DNA of 64,000 nt from an uncultured Aquimarina sp. (GCA_947500845.1 CANMTP010000008.1:140079-204078), one strand, 5' to 3'. Counted from the stretch's first letter, positions 44,306 to 54,556 are shown. Notes: generated from the letters alone by a model not told the origin. Numbers and translations: made by a program.

Positions 44306-44620
44306 ATGAAAAATTTATTTGTATTACCAGCTTTAGCTTTTGGATTATTATTAGGAACTCAAGGGATCAACGCACAAGAAACCGCTTCAAATGATAATAC
44401 TGAAGTTACGGCTCCCGCTCAAGATAAATACATCGAATTAGCGGTGGAAAATCTTCCTCAAAAGGTTATCGATGCAGTAGCAAAAGACTTTGCAGGAGCT
44501 ACTATCGAAAAAGCTGGTGCTAAAGAAGATGCTTCAGAATTTATGTTAGTATTGAAGCAAGGCGAGAAAGAAATGGAAGTATACTGTGACGCAGATGGTA
44601 ACTGGATAACTAAGGACTAA
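44306..44620 (+). CDS. Secreted PepSY-like small protein
   Basis: 104 residues, signal peptide ending NAQ (residue 24). The mature part has LPQKVIDAVAKDFAGATIEKA and YCDADGNWITKD, the pattern of PepSY-like (beta-lactamase-inhibitor-like) periplasmic proteins in Bacteroidota, typically one half of the usual tandem domain. Function unknown. Monocistronic and ended by a strong shared hairpin. Confidence 0.8.
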   Translation: MKNLFVLPALAFGLLLGTQGINAQETASNDNTEVTAPAQDKYIELAVENLPQKVIDAVAKDFAGATIEKAGAKEDASEFMLVLKQGEKEMEVYCDADGNWITKD

Positions 44621-44686
44621 CCAAAATAGTAAAGGCTTAACTTCTGAATACTCGACGAATTAAGCTTTGCAGAGTGATTGAATTTG

Positions 44687-44717
44687 GAAAAGGAGAACTT
44701 TTAAAGTTCTCCTTTTT
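44687..44717. terminator. Bidirectional terminator between convergent genes
   Basis: AAAAGGAGAACTTT and its complement form a long stem with T runs on both strands, between the PepSY-like gene and trmN6. Confidence 0.8.
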
Positions 44718-44724
44718 AATGTTG

Positions 44725-45435
44725 CTACATTTTCAAATAAAAACCTTGAGTAAGATTAATGTAAGCGTCTGTATATTGATGCCTAGAATTTTCAATAATC
44801 AGTTCGTCTGTTTGAGGAACGGCCTGATCAAAACCAAACAAGACCATACTTCTTATTATTTTGGAAGTTGGATTACCTTTTACTCTGGTAATTTTATGGG
44901 CATATAGCGATACTTCTTTTGCAAGTTTAATAATCTTTTCTTCTTCTTTGTATGGTAAGATTATTGCAAATTTTCCATGATCCGACATTAATTTTGAAGC
45001 TCCAACCAACAAGTGTTCAAATGGAAGTGAACCCTGAAATCTGGCTATATCCCGTTGTTTATTTGACGTTTTATAATCTTCAGCATAAAAAGGTGGATTG
45101 CTAATTAACAGATCATACTGGTCATCCATCTCTTCGACAAATTCTTGAAAAGAGGCATGATAACAAAACAATCTATCTCCCCAAGATGAAGATTCAAAAT
45201 TATCGACCGCTTGTTCATAGGCTTCTGCGTCGATCTCGATGGCATCAATAATTTCGGCATCAGAACGCTGCGCAGCCATTAATGCAATAATACCTGTGCC
45301 TGTACCAATATCCAGAATTGAACTTTCAGAACCGCCTATTGGCACCCAAGCACCCAATAAAACTCCATCTGTACCTATTTTCATGGCACATCGATCCTGT
45401 TGTATTGTGAATTGTTTAAATTCGAAAGGTTTCAT
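44725..45435 (-). CDS. trmN6: tRNA1(Val) (adenine(37)-N6)-methyltransferase
   Basis: 236 residues from the ATG at 45435; the slightly longer frame would begin at a TTG. SAM-binding ILDIGTGTGIIALMAAQR near 40-57 and the catalytic NPPFY motif near 110-114 place it in the YfiC/TrmN6 family that methylates A37 of tRNA-Val. The opening FEFKQFTIQQDRCAMKIGTDGVLLGAW is typical of the family. Cytosolic, monocistronic, ended by the shared hairpin. Confidence 0.92.
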   Translation of the reverse strand: MKPFEFKQFTIQQDRCAMKIGTDGVLLGAWVPIGGSESSILDIGTGTGIIALMAAQRSDAEIIDAIEIDAEAYEQAVDNFESSSWGDRLFCYHASFQEFVEEMDDQYDLLISNPPFYAEDYKTSNKQRDIARFQGSLPFEHLLVGASKLMSDHGKFAIILPYKEEEKIIKLAKEVSLYAHKITRVKGNPTSKIIRSMVLFGFDQAVPQTDELIIENSRHQYTDAYINLTQGFYLKM

Positions 45436-45497
45436 TTGTAACAATTTTACTGGAAAATGAATTCTGGCCTTGCCAGATTGACGAAGAAGGTGAGAAT

Positions 45498-46022
45498 TTA
45501 AAGATATAAATCAATAAGCCCTTCAGGTGTATTTACGAAAACCTGTTTTGCCTCTCGATCTATTTTTTCAACGAACTCATCATTCATAGGGATGAGGACC
45601 TCGGTACCTTTATGATCGATTTCAAAAAGAGCCTGTGCTGTTGAGTCATTGATTGATTTGATGATTCCTACTTCTCCAAAGGTTTGGTCTATAATGGTAA
45701 AACCAATAACTTCGTGATAATAAAATTGATCTCCTTCTAGTTTTGGCAGTAGTGTGAGCGGAAGATAAATTTCTGCTTTCATCAAATCATCTGCATCTTC
45801 TTCAGTATCTACATCCTCAAATTTCACCCGAAGTAAATCACTTTTATGCAATGCACTTCTTTCAATAAAAAAAGGAACCAGATTGTCGTTATAGTCAACA
45901 AATACTGATTCCATTTTTACATAACTTTCGGGTTCATCGGTATCCAGTTTAATCAATACCTCACCCTTAAAACTAAATTTACTTACGATTTTACCTAGAT
46001 AGAAGCATTCTTCTTTCTTCAT
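45498..46022 (-). CDS. rimM: Ribosome maturation factor RimM
   Basis: 174 residues from ATG at 46022. The open frame reaches up to 46175 but that part overlaps the rpsP tail and is low-complexity Lys/Leu, an out-of-frame shadow. CFYLGKIVSKFSFKGEVLIK is the RimM N-terminal barrel; the C-terminal PRC-barrel begins near FYYHEVIGFTI. RimM helps assemble the 30S head around S19. It follows rpsP by 13 bp, the classic rpsP-rimM order. Confidence 0.93.
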   Translation of the reverse strand: MKKEECFYLGKIVSKFSFKGEVLIKLDTDEPESYVKMESVFVDYNDNLVPFFIERSALHKSDLLRVKFEDVDTEEDADDLMKAEIYLPLTLLPKLEGDQFYYHEVIGFTIIDQTFGEVGIIKSINDSTAQALFEIDHKGTEVLIPMNDEFVEKIDREAKQVFVNTPEGLIDLYL

Positions 46023-46035
46023 CGCAATACTACAA

Positions 46036-46593
46036 CTATTCTTGTTCGTTGCTAGCTTCTTCTGTTGCGGACTCTGCTTCAGTTGCTTCAGCAGCCTCTT
46101 CTGGTGCTTCGGCAGCAGCAGCTTCGGCTTTTTCGGCGGCTTCAGCTTCAGCAGCTTCAGCTTCACGCTTAGCATTCACTTCTTTTTCTGCTGCAAGAGC
46201 TTTTGCTTTAGCATCTGCCTCGGCTTTTGCTAACGCATCTTTCTTAGCAGTAACAGTTCCTTCTTTTTCAGATAACCAAGCTTGAAACTTCTCTTCGGCT
46301 TGTTCCTCTGTTAGGGCACCTTTTCTTACTCCCCCTGCCAGGTGATTTTTAAGTAAGGCACCTTTGTAAGATAAAATAGCTCTTGCCGTATCGGTAGGCT
46401 GTGCACCGTTTTGTAACCACTTTACTGCACCATCGACATTAAGGTCAATACTAGCTGGGTTTACATTAGGATTATACGTACCTAACTTTTCAAGAAATCT
46501 ACCATCTCTTTTTGATCTAGCATCTGCGGCTACGATCCAGTAAAAAGGTTTTCCCTTTTTACCGTGTCTCTGTAATCTAATTTTAACAGGCAT
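46036..46593 (-). CDS. rpsP: 30S ribosomal protein S16 with Ala/Glu-rich tail
   Basis: 185 residues. [20 protein letters not shown] and [15 protein letters not shown] at the N-terminus are the S16 signature; the core ends near residue 120. The remaining 65 residues are Ala, Glu and Lys repeats (a charged helix), an extension common in Bacteroidota. S16 is needed for 30S assembly. First gene of the rpsP-rimM operon, with TACATTTG (46639-46646) as probable -7 box on the reverse strand. Confidence 0.96.
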   Translation of the reverse strand: MPVKIRLQRHGKKGKPFYWIVAADARSKRDGRFLEKLGTYNPNVNPASIDLNVDGAVKWLQNGAQPTDTARAILSYKGALLKNHLAGGVRKGALTEEQAEEKFQAWLSEKEGTVTAKKDALAKAEADAKAKALAAEKEVNAKREAEAAEAEAAEKAEAAAAEAPEEAAEATEAESATEEASNEQE

Positions 46594-46934
46594 ACAAATT
46601 AATTTTTGGGTACTCGACCCGGATTATAATTAAGGGCGCAAATGTAACTATTTTTAATGAAAAGAATGTACTTATTTTAAAGTTTATATCCTGTAAAACA
46701 ATAATTACTGATCTTACGTAAGTTTTAGTATTTTTTTTCTTACAAAAAATAGAAATAAATTCTTATAAAACACGAATAAAAAATATTAATTAAATCATAA
46801 TTGTGTATTTCATCGATTAAATATGTTTTTTTTCGATGAAAAAATTGATTTTACCGAATTTTAGTTTTATGTTTGTCTTCTAAACATTTTAATACGGTAA
46901 AACCGTATGTGATGAATACTAAAGCCCCAAGCCT
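46594..46934. other. Divergent intergenic region
   Basis: Contains the rpsP -7 box. The centre is extremely AT-rich, with a TTTTACCGAATTTTAG...CGGTAAAACCG segment (near 46852-46906) that can form a short stem before the 46935 gene. Confidence 0.4.
46639..46646 (-). promoter_or_regulatory. Probable -7 box of rpsP-rimM
   Basis: TACATTTG followed by GCGCCC on the reverse strand, 45 bases before the rpsP ATG. A -33 TTG is not evident. Confidence 0.45.
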
Positions 46935-47774
46935 ATGATCAGAATAACTACGCTATTCATGGCAGTAGCCTGCCTTATTTTTTCTTCTTGCTCTACCGAT
47001 GTTCAAATCAACAATCCTGCTCTTCAGGCCAAAGTTGACGGAGAACTTTTTCGCACGGTATCTAAAAAAGCTATGATCTATGATGATGGTACTCTTGTCA
47101 TTTCAGGAAGCGAAGGAGATAAAGCTATAAGTTTTACAATTTCTTCAACCAAAATGGGAACCTATAAAATCAGTCAAGAAACGCTTAGTAAAGTAAGTTT
47201 TCAAAAGGATCAAACAAAATTTGTAGCCCAACAAGGAGAAAGCACAGGAGAGGTAAATATAATTGAAATCAATAATAATGAGATTTCTGGTAATTTCTAC
47301 TTTAAAAATTTAAAAGACAGTAATGGTAACAGATCTAATTTTAATAATGGATGGTTTTACAGAGTCCCTATTGAAGAAGGTATAATAGAAGAAGTGGTTA
47401 CCCAAGAGATTAATCCGTGTTTGCTTAATGCATCGCTTACTGCAAAAGTAAATGGCTTTGAAATGATTACTGATGATCATTCTGCTCAACTATTTGGAGT
47501 AGACAACGCGTCTATACTAATAAAAGCAAGTAATATTGAAGACGAAATTGAAATCGTATTTCCGTCTAATGTCGCACCAGGCGAATATTCTTTGTCAGGT
47601 TCTGGAGACTATAGCGCAACATACAGCAAAAGAAAAGACAAATCTTCTGTGCTATCCGGAACACTAATAATTAATGAACATAATACAGATTCAAAATGTA
47701 TCAGCGGTACTTTTGAATTTGAAACCAGAAGTGGAGCTCAGATATCTGAAGGGCTGTTCGATTTTGGTTATTAA
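46935..47774 (+). CDS. Lipoprotein with two DUF6252-like domains
   Basis: 279 residues. Signal peptide with lipobox (IFSSCSTDV, Cys19). Two similar halves: the first opens NPALQAKVDGELFRT and ends EISGNFYFKNLKDSNGNRSNFNNGWF, the second opens NASLTAKVNGFEM and ends CISGTFEFETRSGAQISEGLFDFGY. Each half has the ISGTFEF...G.F signature seen in the four lipoproteins at 3.2-5.9 kb, so this is a tandem-domain relative. Function unknown; ended by a clear terminator. Confidence 0.75.
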   Translation: MIRITTLFMAVACLIFSSCSTDVQINNPALQAKVDGELFRTVSKKAMIYDDGTLVISGSEGDKAISFTISSTKMGTYKISQETLSKVSFQKDQTKFVAQQGESTGEVNIIEINNNEISGNFYFKNLKDSNGNRSNFNNGWFYRVPIEEGIIEEVVTQEINPCLLNASLTAKVNGFEMITDDHSAQLFGVDNASILIKASNIEDEIEIVFPSNVAPGEYSLSGSGDYSATYSKRKDKSSVLSGTLIINEHNTDSKCISGTFEFETRSGAQISEGLFDFGY

Positions 47775-47803
47775 TGAAATCATAACTCAACTTAATCAAG
47801 ATC

Positions 47804-47838
47804 AAGCGATCATCTCTTTGGGTGATCGCTTTTTTTTA
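47804..47838 (+). terminator. Terminator of the double-domain lipoprotein gene
   Basis: AAGCGATCA and TGATCGCTT form a 9-bp stem followed by TTTTTTT. Confidence 0.85.
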
Positions 47839-48049
47839 TGTTAAAAAGATCTTTAATATGACGAAAAACTCACGCTTTTAAATTCTAAAAAATTCTTCAT
47901 TTAACACTTTTTAACACCGATCAAATATTAAAGTGTTAATTCAAGTTAAAAACTATTAAACCTTGTTAAACCCCTTGACACAAGGGGTTTTAAGGCTTAT
48001 ACTATTAAAGAATGTTTAATTACATCAACAAATAATAATAACTTTTAAA

Positions 48050-48511
48050 ATGAAAATGATTATGAAGTACACAGAAAAAATTACTGACCATTTAAATGAT
48101 GTTTTGAAAAAAAGTTTTGATGCAGAAAAAGGCTATCTTACAGCAGCTGAAAACGTAGACAATACAGATTTGAAAAAATATTTTGAAGAAAGAGCTTTTG
48201 AAAGAAGAGAGTTTGCAAAAAAATTACAATCTGAGATAAAAACCTTTGGAGTACACCCAAAAAACGATACTAGTTTTGAAGCTGATGCACATAGAATCTG
48301 GATGAATTTTAGAGCTGCATTATCTTCAAATAACGAAGAAGCTATCCTAAAAGAAACCATACGCGGAGAAGAAGCTGCAATAGAAGAATATAATGATATT
48401 TTAAAAGAAAGCACGTTGCCTAAGAGCACCTATGATATGTTAATGAAGCAACGAAGCACCATTATCAGCGCCTTAGAAGATGCAAAAAACTTCGAAACGA
48501 TTGAAGCATAA
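48050..48511 (+). CDS. Ferritin-like DUF2383 (PA2169-family) four-helix protein
   Basis: 153 residues, no signal peptide, almost all helix. ITDHLNDVLKKSFDAEKGYLTAAENV near 11-36, YFEERAFERREFAKKLQSEI near 44-63 and ETIRGEEAAIEEYNDIL near 104-120 are the four-helix-bundle pattern of the DUF2383/PA2169 family. The ExxA/ExxY residues could bind metal, but function is unknown; often stress-linked. Alone, ended by a strong hairpin. Confidence 0.87.
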   Translation: MKMIMKYTEKITDHLNDVLKKSFDAEKGYLTAAENVDNTDLKKYFEERAFERREFAKKLQSEIKTFGVHPKNDTSFEADAHRIWMNFRAALSSNNEEAILKETIRGEEAAIEEYNDILKESTLPKSTYDMLMKQRSTIISALEDAKNFETIEA

Positions 48512-48850
48512 CAGATTGATCGTCATAAAATACCCTATTAAAACCGGAAAAATTTCCGGTTTTTTTGTTGTACGAAGTACAGAAATTACATGTGCATCCT
48601 ATTTTAATTATATTCTATAAACACATAGTAACTCAAAGTTTGAATAACCAAATACGCTGTAATTATCAATTTTTTTCTATTCCTGCAAATCCCTAAACCA
48701 TAGAAGTTAACAAGCTACCCATCTTTGCTATACAGATTTTTTTTCTTAATTAACAGTTAATAACTATGGATATGTTTTTATAAATTAAGGTCCTATTTTG
48801 CCTATTTTTGAAAGTTCGTAAGGATCTAATTTCTCGAAATCTACTAATTT
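48512..48850. other. Intergenic region before dnaE
   Basis: Starts with the DUF2383 terminator. TATTTTTG near 48803-48810 could be the dnaE -7 box, about 40 bases before the ATG; no spaced TTG is seen. Nothing else found. Confidence 0.4.
48540..48568 (+). terminator. Terminator of the DUF2383 gene
   Basis: AAACCGGAAA-AA-TTTCCGGTTT with T run. Confidence 0.85.
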
Positions 48851-51800
48851 ATGTATTTAGTTTTTGATACTGAAACCACAGGTTTACCAAAACGCTGGGA
48901 TGCCCCCATTAGCGACACCGATAATTGGCCAAGATGTATTCAAATTGCATGGCAATTGCACGATGCTATGGGGAACTGCATTGAGCACCAGGATTACCTG
49001 GTAAAACCCGATGGGTTTAATATTCCTTATGACGCAGAAAAGATACACGGAATTTCTACCGAGCTTGCTGAAAAGGACGGAATTACATTACAGGAGGTAC
49101 TTGAAAAATTCAAGATCGCCTTATCAAAAACTAAGTTTATAGTTGGTCAAAATGTAGGATTCGATGTTAATATCATGGGAGCCGAATTCTACCGCTTGGG
49201 CTTAGAAAACGCCCTTGATAAGCTTCCGGTTCTGGACACTTGTACCGAAACTACGGCAGAACTTTGTCAAATCCCCGGTGGTAGAGGAGGGAAATTCAAA
49301 CTTCCTACACTTACCGAATTACATGAACACTTATTTGGAATTGCATTTAGTGAAGCACACAATGCAACCGCCGATGTTGAGGCAACAACCCGATGTTTTC
49401 TTGAATTGATCAGAAAACAAGTTTTTACCATAGAAGAACTTGATGTACAGCCAGATTACTTCCAAAATTTTAAAGAGGCAAATCCAGAGCCCATTCAGCT
49501 TATTGGATTAAAACATATTAATCTAAAAAAAGCTTCGCAAAAAATACAGGAAGCCCTAGCCAAAAAAGATGCTTCTGATCTATCTCAGCAAGAAATTGAC
49601 AAGAACATTGCCGCTTTAGATGAAGTAAACTTTGCGCATCTTCATAATCATACTCAATTTTCTGTATTACAGTCGACTACCAGCATTCCTGACCTGGTAA
49701 ATGTGGCTGCGCATCATAAAATGAATGCGGTGGCGATGACCGATCATGCCAATATGATGGGAGCATTTCATTTTGTGCAAGCCGTTTCCAATCATAATAA
49801 AAGTATAAAAACAGCCATTGCCGAAGCTATTGAAAACGGACAAGAACCCAACGGTGTTGAAATTAAACCTATTGTAGGTTGTGAATTTTTTGTTTGTGAA
49901 AATCATAAAGATAAATCCAGGAAAGATAATGGCTATCAAATTGTACTTCTAGCCAAGAACAAAAATGGATATCATAATTTGGCAAAAATGTCATCTATTG
50001 CGTTTGTTGATGGATTTTATTACCTCCCAAGAATTGATAAAGAAATTATTAAACAATACAAAGAAGACATTATTGTTCTTACTGGAAATTTGTATGGTGA
50101 AGTCCCGAGCAAGATTTTAAATATTGGAGAAAAACAAGCTGAAGAAGCATTACTATGGTGGCATCAGGAATTTGGTGATGACCTGTATATCGAGATGATG
50201 CGTCATAATCAGGAAGATGAGAATAGAGTTAACCAAGTATTGCTGCAATTCTCCAAAAAACACAATATAAAGACCGTTGCAACAAACAATACTTATTATT
50301 GCGAAAAGAAAGATGCCAATGCTCATGACATTTTATTGTGTGTTAAGGATGGTGAAAAACAAGCTACGCCTATTGGTCGTGGAAGAGGGTATCGATATGG
50401 CTTACCCAATCAGGAATATTACTTTAAATCTTCCGAGGAAATGAAAAACCTCTTCAAAGATTTACCAGAAACCATTATAAATGTTCAGGAAATTGTTGAT
50501 AAAATAGAACCTTTTGTACTTGCCAGAGATGTCTTGTTACCTGCTTTTGATATTCCAGAACAATTTCAATCTGAAGAAGACGAGATAGATGGAGGAAAGC
50601 GTGGTGAAAATGCGTATTTAAGACATATCACTTATGAAGGTGCAAAAAAAAGATATGGAGAAATCACCCCAGAAATTGATGAGCGATTAGATTTTGAACT
50701 TAAAGTAATTGAAAAAACCGGATATCCAGGTTATTTCCTGATTGTTGAAGACTTTATTCGTGCAGCTCGTGATATGGGAGTGTCAGTTGGCCCTGGCCGA
50801 GGATCTGCCGCTGGATCTGCAGTGGCCTATTGTTTATGGATCACGAATTTAGACCCAATTAAATATGACCTGCTTTTTGAGAGATTCTTAAACCCTGATC
50901 GCGTAAGCATGCCTGATATTGATATCGATTTTGATGATGAAGGACGTAGTCGCGTGATGGATTATGTAATTGAAAAATATGGCGCTAACCAGGTAGCACA
51001 AATTATTACTTACGGTACGATGGCGGCCAAATCTTCAATACGAGATACTGCCAGAGTATTGGATCTTCCTCTTGGTGATGCCGATCGTATTGCCAAACTG
51101 ATACCTAATATGTCCAAATTGGGTAAAATATTTGGAGTTGATGAAGCTACACTTAAGAAAAAATTTAGAAGCGACGAATTAGAAAAGGTGAATGAACTTC
51201 TTACTATTGCAGAAGGCAGTGACCTGGAGGCTGAAACACTAAATCAGGCACGAGTTTTAGAGGGTTCAGTTCGAAACACTGGTATTCATGCTTGCGGGGT
51301 AATTATTACACCAGATGACATCACTAAGTTTGTACCCGTAGCTTTGGCTAAAGATTCAGATATGTATTGCACGCAGTTTGATAACTCGGTGGTAGAAAGT
51401 GCAGGACTTTTAAAGATGGATTTTTTAGGTCTCAAAACGTTAACACTGATCAAGGATACGGTCAAAATTGTAAAAGCAAAACACGGTGTAGAACTCGATC
51501 CAGAAAATTTTCCTCTGGATGATGAAAAAACGTATGCCCTATTCCAAAGAGGTGAAACTGTTGGAGTGTTCCAGTACGAATCCCCAGGAATGCAAAAATA
51601 CATGAAGGAACTTAAACCTACTGTTTTTGCAGATCTTATTGCCATGAATGCTTTATATCGTCCTGGACCTTTAGAATACATTCCTAGTTTCATTAATAGA
51701 AAACATGGTAAAGAGGAAATTATTTACGACCTCGAAGCTTGCGAAGAATACTTACAGGAAACTTATGGGATTACGGTATACCAGGAGCAAGTAATGTTAC

Positions 51801-53236
51801 TTTCGCAAAAATTAGCTGATTTCACCAAAGGTGAAGCCGATGTTTTGCGTAAAGCAATGGGTAAAAAGCAAAAGGCCGTTCTGGATAAAATGAAACCCAA
51901 ATTTATCGAACAGGCAGCTGCTAAAGGTCATCCAGAAGATAAACTTGAAAAAATATGGAAAGACTGGGAAGCATTTGCAGCCTACGCATTTAACAAATCT
52001 CACTCTACTTGCTATGCATGGATCGCCTATCAAACGGCTTATCTCAAAGCTCATTATCCAGCAGAATATATGGCCGCAGTACTTTCAAACAACATGAATG
52101 ATATTAAACAGGTGACCTTCTTTATGGAAGAATGTAAACGTATGAAACTTGAGGTTCTAGGGCCTGATGTGAATGAATCGTATCGCAAATTTTCAGTAAA
52201 TAAAGATGGGGCTGTACGCTTTGGAATGGGAGCAATTAAAGGTGTAGGCAGTGGTGCAGTAGCAACTATCGTAGAGAATAGAAAAGAAGATGGACCTTAC
52301 AGATCTATTTTTGACCTGGCAAAACGTATTGATTTACGTGCAGCTAATAAAAAGGCGTTTGAAAGTCTCGCGCTGGCAGGTGGATTTGATTCTTTTACCG
52401 AAACACATAGAGGGCAATATTTTCACCAAGAAGGGGATGGAATCACCTTCCTGGAAAAAGCAATACGATACGGATCTAAATTTCAGGAAAGTGAAAATTC
52501 ATCACAGGTAAGTTTGTTTGGCGAAGCTAGTGAAGTACAAATTCCTGAGCCTGTAGTTCCCCCTTGTGAAGAATGGGGAACTATGGAAAAACTAGCGAGA
52601 GAAAAAGAAGTGGTAGGAATTTATCTTTCTGGGCATCCCCTGGATGATTTTAAATACGAAATGAAATATTTCTGTAACGCTACACTTCTTAATTTTGCAG
52701 ACCTCGAAGGTAATATTAACAGAGAACTTTCTTTTGGTGGCGTTATTACTAATGTAGAACATCGAACCTCAAAAAATGGTAAAGGATGGGCCACATTTAC
52801 GATGGAAGATTACAATACTGCCCACGAATTCAGGATTTTTGGAGAAGAGTACCTTAAACATCGTCCTTTTCTGGTAAAAAGCACCTTTGTCTATGCCAAA
52901 GCTTTCGTAAAAGAAGGCTGGGTAAATCGTGATACCGGTAAAAAAGGAGATCCAAGAATACAATTTAATAGTTTTCAGTTACTTCATGATGTCATGGAAA
53001 ACTATGCAAGAAAACTCACCATACAATTAGATATTAATGAACTTTCAGATTCCAGAATTGAGGATTTGAAAGAATTGCTAGGCATACACACAGGAAATCA
53101 CACCTTAAACTTTGTTATCTATGAAATGGCAGAGCAGCTAAAACTGCATATGCCCAGCCGAAAGCAAAAAGTAAATATTTCTCCAGAATTACTTGCCGCT
53201 CTTGAAGATGATTCTATATATTACAAATTAAATTAG
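48851..53236 (+). CDS. dnaE: DNA polymerase III subunit alpha with N-terminal proofreading exonuclease
   Basis: 1461 residues. Residues 1-200 form a DnaQ-type 3'-5' exonuclease: FDTETTGLP at 5-13, VGQNVGFDVNIM and HNATADVEAT, the three Exo motifs. Residues from about 260 on are DnaE: PHP domain (HLHNHTQFSVLQS), polymerase palm with GPGRGSAAGSAVAY near 647-660 and the catalytic aspartates in MPDIDIDFDDEGR near 692-704, then HhH and OB domains. It is the replicative polymerase, longer than E. coli DnaE (1160) by the exonuclease and linker, a fusion usual in flavobacteria. Probably monocistronic. Confidence 0.96.
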   Translation: MYLVFDTETTGLPKRWDAPISDTDNWPRCIQIAWQLHDAMGNCIEHQDYLVKPDGFNIPYDAEKIHGISTELAEKDGITLQEVLEKFKIALSKTKFIVGQNVGFDVNIMGAEFYRLGLENALDKLPVLDTCTETTAELCQIPGGRGGKFKLPTLTELHEHLFGIAFSEAHNATADVEATTRCFLELIRKQVFTIEELDVQPDYFQNFKEANPEPIQLIGLKHINLKKASQKIQEALAKKDASDLSQQEIDKNIAALDEVNFAHLHNHTQFSVLQSTTSIPDLVNVAAHHKMNAVAMTDHANMMGAFHFVQAVSNHNKSIKTAIAEAIENGQEPNGVEIKPIVGCEFFVCENHKDKSRKDNGYQIVLLAKNKNGYHNLAKMSSIAFVDGFYYLPRIDKEIIKQYKEDIIVLTGNLYGEVPSKILNIGEKQAEEALLWWHQEFGDDLYIEMMRHNQEDENRVNQVLLQFSKKHNIKTVATNNTYYCEKKDANAHDILLCVKDGEKQATPIGRGRGYRYGLPNQEYYFKSSEEMKNLFKDLPETIINVQEIVDKIEPFVLARDVLLPAFDIPEQFQSEEDEIDGGKRGENAYLRHITYEGAKKRYGEITPEIDERLDFELKVIEKTGYPGYFLIVEDFIRAARDMGVSVGPGRGSAAGSAVAYCLWITNLDPIKYDLLFERFLNPDRVSMPDIDIDFDDEGRSRVMDYVIEKYGANQVAQIITYGTMAAKSSIRDTARVLDLPLGDADRIAKLIPNMSKLGKIFGVDEATLKKKFRSDELEKVNELLTIAEGSDLEAETLNQARVLEGSVRNTGIHACGVIITPDDITKFVPVALAKDSDMYCTQFDNSVVESAGLLKMDFLGLKTLTLIKDTVKIVKAKHGVELDPENFPLDDEKTYALFQRGETVGVFQYESPGMQKYMKELKPTVFADLIAMNALYRPGPLEYIPSFINRKHGKEEIIYDLEACEEYLQETYGITVYQEQVMLLSQKLADFTKGEADVLRKAMGKKQKAVLDKMKPKFIEQAAAKGHPEDKLEKIWKDWEAFAAYAFNKSHSTCYAWIAYQTAYLKAHYPAEYMAAVLSNNMNDIKQVTFFMEECKRMKLEVLGPDVNESYRKFSVNKDGAVRFGMGAIKGVGSGAVATIVENRKEDGPYRSIFDLAKRIDLRAANKKAFESLALAGGFDSFTETHRGQYFHQEGDGITFLEKAIRYGSKFQESENSSQVSLFGEASEVQIPEPVVPPCEEWGTMEKLAREKEVVGIYLSGHPLDDFKYEMKYFCNATLLNFADLEGNINRELSFGGVITNVEHRTSKNGKGWATFTMEDYNTAHEFRIFGEEYLKHRPFLVKSTFVYAKAFVKEGWVNRDTGKKGDPRIQFNSFQLLHDVMENYARKLTIQLDINELSDSRIEDLKELLGIHTGNHTLNFVIYEMAEQLKLHMPSRKQKVNISPELLAALEDDSIYYKLN

Positions 53237-53323
53237 GGATAAAGTTATATACATCTTTAATTACCAAGTAAGTACTATTCATAAATTACTGTTATATTGT
53301 GATAGATTAACTCCCAACCATCT

Positions 53324-54556
53324 ATGCAAAAAAAGGTGTTTTATGTAATCGCAATGTTTATATGTATTGCTTGCAGCCTTCTTTATTTTCTTTTATTTGA
53401 AGAGAAAAAAGACAAAATGAATGAATATGTGGCCATTCCTCCTATTGCAGTACACCATAACGGAATGGAATTTATTGACTCCAAAGTCTGCTTAGAGTGC
53501 CATAGGCAAATAGTTGAAGATCATTACCAAACTGCACATTTTAAGTCATTTCAAATTGCTAATAAAAATACCATTAAAGGAAGCTTTGAAGAAGGTAAAA
53601 ATAGAGTTGAGCTTAATCCTGAAGAATCTATAAAAATGGTAGCAAAAGATTCGAGTTTTTATCAAGAGGCGAGAATTGGCGAACAGCATCAACTTTTTTA
53701 TAGCGCAAAAATAGATATTGTTATTGGATCGGGAACCAAAGGAGAATCTTATCTTATGTGGCACCAAGATCAGCTTTTTCAATTGCAAGCTTCATACTTT
53801 ACCCCAACCGATAGTTGGATTAATAGTCCTGGTGCACCAAAAAAAATTGCCCCGGCCAGACCGGTTATTGAGCGTTGTTTAGAATGTCACACTACTTATG
53901 CGCAAAATTTATCTGGAATCAAAAAAGGAAATCGTTTCAGGAAAACTAATATTGTATATGGCATTGATTGCCAACGCTGCCATGGCGACGTTGTGGCACA
54001 TGTAAAACATCATAGATTAAATCCTGATGAAAAAATTGGACAAAACATTATTAAATACAACGATTTTACAAGGCAACAACGCCTGGATGCCTGTGCTTTA
54101 TGCCATTCTGGACTAAGAAAAGAAGTAACTCGTAATGCTTTTGAGTTTACTGTAGGTGATGCCTTAAAAAACTTTTCTGTGCCTGATTATGACGAAAATA
54201 GTCTCAATAATTTAGACGTTCATGGAAATCAATATGGGCTGTTAAAAGCCAGTAAATGCTTTCAAAAAAGTGAGATAATGGATTGTTCTTCTTGTCATAA
54301 CCCTCATAAAAAGGAGCGCGGAAACCTGGCTATGTTTAATCAAAAATGTGTTAATTGTCACAATACCGTAAATAATACAATAGCATGTAGTGGAGATCAA
54401 TCAAAAATTAAAGATATGGGCAATAACTGTGTGCAATGCCATATGCCTTTGGTGAATAGTAAAACTATGAAAATACAAATTCCCAATAATGAAGAAATTG
54501 CTGTTCAGGTAAGAACTCATTTGATAGGAATATACAGCAAACAAGATTTAAATTAA
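53324..54556 (+). CDS. Seven-heme cytochrome c, membrane-anchored
   Basis: 410 residues. An N-terminal hydrophobic segment (residues 4-24, with a lipobox-like IACSLL) anchors or exports it. Seven CxxCH heme sites are seen: CLECH at 56-60, then CLECH, CQRCH, CALCH, CSSCH, CVNCH and CVQCH, arranged as in cytochrome c554/NapC-NrfB type multihemes. It would carry electrons in the periplasm. No partner reductase or cytochrome maturation gene lies nearby, so its redox partner is unknown. It is 87 bp after dnaE. Confidence 0.9.
   Translation: MQKKVFYVIAMFICIACSLLYFLLFEEKKDKMNEYVAIPPIAVHHNGMEFIDSKVCLECHRQIVEDHYQTAHFKSFQIANKNTIKGSFEEGKNRVELNPEESIKMVAKDSSFYQEARIGEQHQLFYSAKIDIVIGSGTKGESYLMWHQDQLFQLQASYFTPTDSWINSPGAPKKIAPARPVIERCLECHTTYAQNLSGIKKGNRFRKTNIVYGIDCQRCHGDVVAHVKHHRLNPDEKIGQNIIKYNDFTRQQRLDACALCHSGLRKEVTRNAFEFTVGDALKNFSVPDYDENSLNNLDVHGNQYGLLKASKCFQKSEIMDCSSCHNPHKKERGNLAMFNQKCVNCHNTVNNTIACSGDQSKIKDMGNNCVQCHMPLVNSKTMKIQIPNNEEIAVQVRTHLIGIYSKQDLN

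Noticed and set aside
46036..46285. Ser/Ala- and Phe/Cys-rich open frames on the + strand over rpsP
   Set aside because: They are antisense shadows of the Ala/Glu-rich S16 tail; composition alone keeps them open.
46617..46640. CCCGGATTATAATTAAGG resembling a MITE-like terminal repeat before rpsP
   Set aside because: No partner end or core sequence nearby; likely chance.
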